In this document: positions 6,394 through 9,766 of the stretch, in pieces
Layout of the letters: every line of letters begins with the position of its first letter
How positions within the stretch are numbered: the stretch's first letter is position 1
Source of the DNA: Reyranella sp.
Lineage (GTDB): Bacteria > Pseudomonadota > Alphaproteobacteria > Reyranellales > Reyranellaceae
Assembly: GCA_016780605.1 (NCBI GenBank)
Contig: JADHLS010000130.1
Location: forward strand, 1-9,766
DNA: 9,766 nt
Reading direction: 5' to 3'
Notes under the pieces: generated by a model
Told to the model about the DNA's origin: nothing
Databases searched by the model: none
The model's input: only the letters and a program-made list of their open reading frames with translations
Translations under genes and position numbers: made by a program

Positions 6394-7551
6394 ATGGACG
6401 GCTCGACGACGACACGCGTCGACTACGGCTCGGAAGAAGCCGCGATGCAGGCCTATCTGCGTGAGGGGGAGAAGCGCGCCGCGGCGCTCGGCAATCGCGG
6501 GCCCATCCGCTTCACGCCATCGGGCGAGCTCAGTCCCGACATCCTCGACGCCTACTGGCGCTGCGGCTTCTACATCTTCGAGGGCGTGCTGAAGGCCGAC
6601 GAGCTGGCCGATATCGAGCGCGACCTGCACGAGATCCTCGACCGCCTGCCGGTCGAACGCGGCGCCGCTGTCGACGCCAAGGGCCGCCCGGCGCTGGCGG
6701 TCGACTGCGAGGGACCGAATCTCCTGTGGTCCAAGCCGCTCGGCGATCCGTTCGGCGGCACCGATCTCGCCAACGGCCGTCATCCGGTGAAGATGTTCGA
6801 GCCGCAGGCCGCGGCCGGCGCACCCAAGGAGGTCGTCTATCTCATCCTGGGCTCGCTGCAATTCTCGGAGGCGGCGCTGCGCGTCTACGGCCATCCGCAG
6901 CTGCTCGCCGTCGCCGCCGCCATCAACGGTCTCGACTTCACGCCGTTCAACGAGGCGCTGTTCATCAAGGAGCCGGGCCGCGGCGCGTCGGTCGCCTGGC
7001 ACCAGGACGGCGTCACGCACTGGAACAGCCCCGATTGGGACCAGGGCATCCACGGCTTCAACTTCATGGGCCAGCTCTACGGCTGCACGGCGGCCAATGG
7101 CGTGTGGGTCGTGCCGGGCTCGCACAAGCGGGGCAAGATCGACATCAGAAAACTGGTGGCCGAGGCCGGCAGCGAGCGGCTGCCCGACGCGGTGCCGATC
7201 ATCGCCCGGCCAGGCGACGTCGCCATCACCAACCGCCAGGCGCTGCACGGCTCGTTCGCCAACACCAGCAAGGACTGGCGCGTGACGGTGAACATGGGCT
7301 TCCACCGCCGCAAATCGGTGCTCGGTGTGTCGGGCGGCGGCGTGCACAACAAGGCAGCGGTCTACGATGCCGACCGCATCGCCCGGCGCGCGCGCATGAT
7401 CGGCTACGGTATCGACGCGCGGCGCCAGCGTTTTCCCCAAGAAGTGCCTTACGTCTACCGGCCGCATGCCGAAGCGGGCCTGGTCTATCGCTGGGACGAC
7501 AAGGCGAGAGCCGAGATCAGGGACTACAACCTGCTGGACCTCAGCATCTGA
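6394..7551 (+). CDS. Phytanoyl-CoA dioxygenase (PhyH) family Fe(II)/2-oxoglutarate oxygenase
   Basis: A 385-residue cytoplasmic oxygenase. The iron triad is visible as H203 and D205 in AWHQDG (201-206) and H285 in ALHGS (283-287). R296 in DWRVTVN lies 11 residues after the distal histidine, the same spacing as the 2-oxoglutarate-binding Arg in human PHYH (H264/R275). PGSHKRG (241-247) is another common PhyH element. Such enzymes hydroxylate small molecules or carriers using O2 and 2-oxoglutarate, releasing CO2 and succinate. The family is broad (phytanoyl-CoA, ectoine, phosphonates, natural products), and the substrate cannot be told here. About 90 residues follow the oxygenase core, including FPQEVPYVYRPHAE (347-360), with no motif I recognise. 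The start ATG 6394 has CGGAGG 6 bases upstream, inside a hairpin. It is probably the last gene of the operon with the binding protein and phosphotransferase, suggesting that an imported compound is oxidised. Confidence 0.93.
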   Translation: MDGSTTTRVDYGSEEAAMQAYLREGEKRAAALGNRGPIRFTPSGELSPDILDAYWRCGFYIFEGVLKADELADIERDLHEILDRLPVERGAAVDAKGRPALAVDCEGPNLLWSKPLGDPFGGTDLANGRHPVKMFEPQAAAGAPKEVVYLILGSLQFSEAALRVYGHPQLLAVAAAINGLDFTPFNEALFIKEPGRGASVAWHQDGVTHWNSPDWDQGIHGFNFMGQLYGCTAANGVWVVPGSHKRGKIDIRKLVAEAGSERLPDAVPIIARPGDVAITNRQALHGSFANTSKDWRVTVNMGFHRRKSVLGVSGGGVHNKAAVYDADRIARRARMIGYGIDARRQRFPQEVPYVYRPHAEAGLVYRWDDKARAEIRDYNLLDLSI

Positions 7552-7682
7552 CGCTGTGGCCCAGCCTTTGCCGACGACGTCAAGATACAGCGCCGCTGAA
7601 CCGACACAGGTTCTTGCGATGACAGCGCGCGGCGCATAGGGCACAGTGTGGTCAGGGGAAAGACTACGCGCCAAGGCTTCAA

Positions 7683-8816
7683 TTGCGTTTCAGCTCACGT
7701 CCTCGCAATCAGCGCTCGCGTTCGTTTTGGGTACTGTTGCTGCTTTCCGTCCTGCCGTTGACGGCCTGCGACAGCATCGGGCCGGGCACGGTGACCCGCG
7801 ACCGGGCCGACTATGCTGGGTCCGTCGGCGACTCGTGGAAGTCGCAGATGCTGCTCAACCTGGTGAAGCTGCGCTACGGCGACATCCCGGTGTTCATGGA
7901 CGTAGGCTCGGTGGTGGCGGGCTACTCCCTGCAGAAGACCCTTTCGGGCACGGCGAGCTTCAACACCTTCAACCAGGGCGCGCCCTTTCAGGCCATCACC
8001 GGCAGCCTGGGGCCGACGGCGAGCGTGACCTACAACGACAGTCCGACCATCACCTATACGCCGCTGCAGGGCGAGCGCTTCGCCCGCTCGATCATGGGCA
8101 GCATACCGCCGCAGTCGATCATGAACGTGCTGCAGGCCGGTTTCCCGGTCGACGTCGTGTTCCGGCTCTCGGTGCAGTCGATCAACGGCATCGACAACCG
8201 CCGCGTCGCCGGCGGCATCTCGCGCGAGCACGTGCGGCCGGCCAATCCGGAGTTCTACGTGCTGCTGGATCAGCTCGGGCGCATCCAGAACTCGGGCGAC
8301 ATCGGCGTGCGCGCCAACGCCAAGAACGACACCCTGACGCTCGTCTTCCGCCGCAGCCACTCCGCCGCCGTGCGCCAGGCAGTGCGCAACGTCACCCAGA
8401 TCCTGAGCCTCGATCCGTCGGCCACGGAGTTCAACGTCGTCTTCGGCGCGGTGCCGACTGGCAACAAGGAGATCGCCATGGTCACGCGGTCGATCTTCGA
8501 GGTCCTGCTCGACATCTCCTCGACGATCCGCGTGCCCGAAAGCCACGTCGTCGAGCACCGCGTCGCCTCGACTCCTGAAGGCGATCTTGGGCCCCAGGGC
8601 AGCATCCCGCCGCTGGTCAAGATCGAGAGCACGAACTCGAACGAGAAGCCGGGCGATGCTTTCGTCGCCATTCCCTATAAGGGCCACTGGTTCTGGATCG
8701 ACGACCGCGATCCGGCCTCGAAGAACCTGTTTTCCTTCATCCTGCTCCTCTTCACCTTCGTCGAAACGGGCAGCAAGGACATCGTTCCCGTCCTGTCCAT
8801 CCCGACAACCCGATGA
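7683..8816 (+). CDS. Putative lipoprotein of unknown function
   Basis: A 377-residue protein with a lipoprotein signal peptide: arginine-rich start (RPRNQRSR, 6-13), hydrophobic WVLLLLSVLP (16-25), and lipobox LTAC (26-29), so C29 should be lipidated. The next residue is Asp, which in E. coli favours retention in the inner membrane; whether this holds here is unknown. I do not recognise a named domain. Distinctive stretches are LLNLVKLRYGDIPVFMDV (57-74), TYTPLQGERFARSI in the first half, LSVQSING after it, and a C-terminal WFWIDDRD (336-343) followed by a hydrophobic FSFILLLFTF (350-359). I have a vague memory of similar unannotated proteobacterial proteins with an 'LRYGD.PVF.DV' block and a 'W[FW][YW]IDDRD' end, but cannot name a family. 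The start is TTG 7683: it is the only start codon in frame ahead of the signal peptide after the upstream stop at 7620, and AAGG lies 6 bases before it. It begins 131 bases after the dioxygenase gene, so it is probably a separate transcript, and ends 7 bases before the next gene. Confidence 0.8.
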   Translation: MRFSSRPRNQRSRSFWVLLLLSVLPLTACDSIGPGTVTRDRADYAGSVGDSWKSQMLLNLVKLRYGDIPVFMDVGSVVAGYSLQKTLSGTASFNTFNQGAPFQAITGSLGPTASVTYNDSPTITYTPLQGERFARSIMGSIPPQSIMNVLQAGFPVDVVFRLSVQSINGIDNRRVAGGISREHVRPANPEFYVLLDQLGRIQNSGDIGVRANAKNDTLTLVFRRSHSAAVRQAVRNVTQILSLDPSATEFNVVFGAVPTGNKEIAMVTRSIFEVLLDISSTIRVPESHVVEHRVASTPEGDLGPQGSIPPLVKIESTNSNEKPGDAFVAIPYKGHWFWIDDRDPASKNLFSFILLLFTFVETGSKDIVPVLSIPTTR

Positions 8817-8823
8817 GATCCTG

Positions 8824-9766
8824 ATGCGCAGAGCTGACTTCCTGAGGGGTGTCGGCGGAGTGATGGCCGGCGGGATGATGGCCGGCCGCCGGGCGGCGGC
8901 CCAGGGGCGTCCGCTCGCCATCGGCTATCAGGAACAGCCCGACTGGCTGCTTTATGTGGCGCGCGACTATGGCCTGTTCGAGAAGGCGGGGATCTCGGCC
9001 AGATTCGTGAAGTTCGACGCCAGTCCGCCGATGATCGAGGCTTTCAAGAACGGCAGCCTCGATCTTGCCTCCGTCGGTTCCGTCGCCTTCCTGATCGGCC
9101 TGTCGCAGGGCCTCGACTGGACGATGATCGGAATCAACCCGGAGGGCGCCTACGCCCAGGGACTGGTGGCGCGCCGGGACAACAGCGCCATCAGGACGCC
9201 GACCGACCTGAGGGGCAAGAAGGTCGCCGTGTTCGAGGGCGCGACCGCGCAGTATGGGCTGCTCATGATGCTGCGCCAGCATGGCATTGCCCTCAACCAG
9301 GTGACCGTGATCCACATGACGCCCCAGGCGCAGGTGGAAGCACTGGCAAATCGCCAGATCGACGCCGCCATGATCTGGGAGCCCTGGATCCACCGCATGA
9401 TCCAGTCGGCCGATGCCAGGATCGTCGAGACCGAGGGGAATCTCGGCATCTACACCAACGTCGACGCCTACACCGTGCGCCGCAGCTGGCTCGCCGCCAA
9501 CCGCGACACGGCGCTGCGCTTCCTGAGAGCGCTCGCGGCGGCCAACGATATGATCAGCAAGGATCACAAGGTTGCTTTTGCCGCGTGGGCCCGTGAGGTC
9601 GGGCTGCGGCAGGGCCTGGTCGAGCAGATCTACGACCTCGTCCCACCGCCGTTGATCTACGAGTGGACCAACCCGCGCTACACCTATTCGCTGGTCAGGG
9701 GCGGGCCGCTCTACCAGCGGCTCGGCTTTCTCGCGAACTACATGTACCGCCAGAAGATCATCGCCA
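8824..9766 (+). CDS. ABC transporter substrate-binding protein, NitT/TauT (NMT1/SsuA-like) family, 3' end outside window
   Basis: This frame runs from ATG 8824 to the right edge (314 residues, no stop), close to the usual length of about 320-340 for this family. The N-terminus MRRADFLRG, then a glycine/alanine/methionine-rich segment and AAAQG (24-28), looks like an export signal with a Tat-like twin arginine, although RR is followed by two residues rather than one before FL. Family landmarks: a first strand with LAIGYQEQPDWLLYVA (31-46), DYGLFEKAGI (48-57), AFKNGSLDLASVG (73-85), DLRGKKVAVFEG (128-139) and EALANRQIDAAMIWEPW (172-188). Relatives bind taurine, alkanesulfonates, nitrate, riboflavin or pyrimidine precursors. 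The ligand here is unknown, and permease/ATPase genes, if linked, would lie to the right. It starts 7 bases after the lipoprotein stop with no clear Shine-Dalgarno, so translational coupling to that gene is plausible. Confidence 0.93.
   Translation, partial: MRRADFLRGVGGVMAGGMMAGRRAAAQGRPLAIGYQEQPDWLLYVARDYGLFEKAGISARFVKFDASPPMIEAFKNGSLDLASVGSVAFLIGLSQGLDWTMIGINPEGAYAQGLVARRDNSAIRTPTDLRGKKVAVFEGATAQYGLLMMLRQHGIALNQVTVIHMTPQAQVEALANRQIDAAMIWEPWIHRMIQSADARIVETEGNLGIYTNVDAYTVRRSWLAANRDTALRFLRALAAANDMISKDHKVAFAAWAREVGLRQGLVEQIYDLVPPPLIYEWTNPRYTYSLVRGGPLYQRLGFLANYMYRQKIIA

Noticed and set aside
7598..7613. Inverted repeat GAACC-GACACA-GGTTC after the dioxygenase gene as a terminator
   Set aside because: The stem is only 5 bp, is not GC-dense and is not followed by a T-run, so it does not support a Rho-independent terminator. 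The 131-base gap (7552-7682) holds no gene or clear promoter that I can see.
6046..7674. A 542-residue minus-strand open frame opposite the dioxygenase gene
   Set aside because: The plus-strand PhyH protein has complete iron and 2-oxoglutarate motifs; the opposite frame has low-complexity Arg/Ala/Val/Asp content and no motif.

Overview
The window is 9.8 kb of GC-rich (by eye about two-thirds G+C), densely coding bacterial chromosome. Codon use, the abundance of solute-binding proteins, and the mix of a PhyH dioxygenase, a benzoylformate-decarboxylase-like enzyme and an M20 peptidase suggest a metabolically versatile alphaproteobacterium from soil or water. This taxonomic call is inference, because there is no rRNA or other marker gene. 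I see no mobile element, CRISPR array, tRNA or rRNA, and no gene-free stretch longer than about 130 bases.

Layout. (1) Bases 1-689, minus strand: the N-terminal half of a sedolisin/kumamolisin (S53) protease, cut by the window edge before its catalytic domain. (2) A 68-base divergent intergenic region with a small operator-like palindrome. (3) 758-2092, plus: an M20 metallopeptidase/amidohydrolase (ArgE/DapE/CPG2 type) with all metal ligands. (4) 2102-3775, minus: a ThDP-dependent decarboxylase of the benzoylformate decarboxylase type, convergent with the M20 gene with a 9-base gap. (5) A 79-base divergent region. (6) 3855-7551, plus: three closely spaced genes that look like an operon: a choline-kinase-like phosphotransferase, a periplasmic peptide/nickel-type (SBP_bac_5) binding protein, and a PhyH-family Fe(II)/2-oxoglutarate dioxygenase. 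(7) 7683-8816, plus: a lipoprotein of unrecognised function, probably started by TTG, followed 7 bases later by (8) 8824-9766, a NitT/TauT-type (NMT1/SsuA-like) substrate-binding protein that runs off the right edge.

How the genes may work together. The centre of the window looks like an uptake-and-catabolism region: a binding protein without its permease/ATPase genes, a small-molecule kinase-like protein, an oxygenase and a C-C lyase, with hydrolases to the left. None of the substrates can be read from the sequence. The most notable non-coding signal is a perfect 9-bp hairpin (6360-6389) whose right arm contains the Shine-Dalgarno sequence of the PhyH gene. A weaker hairpin of the same design sits over the Shine-Dalgarno of the upstream binding-protein gene. 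I found nothing that clearly amounts to a new defence or mobile system; the window reads as ordinary metabolic chromosome with several unassigned specificities.
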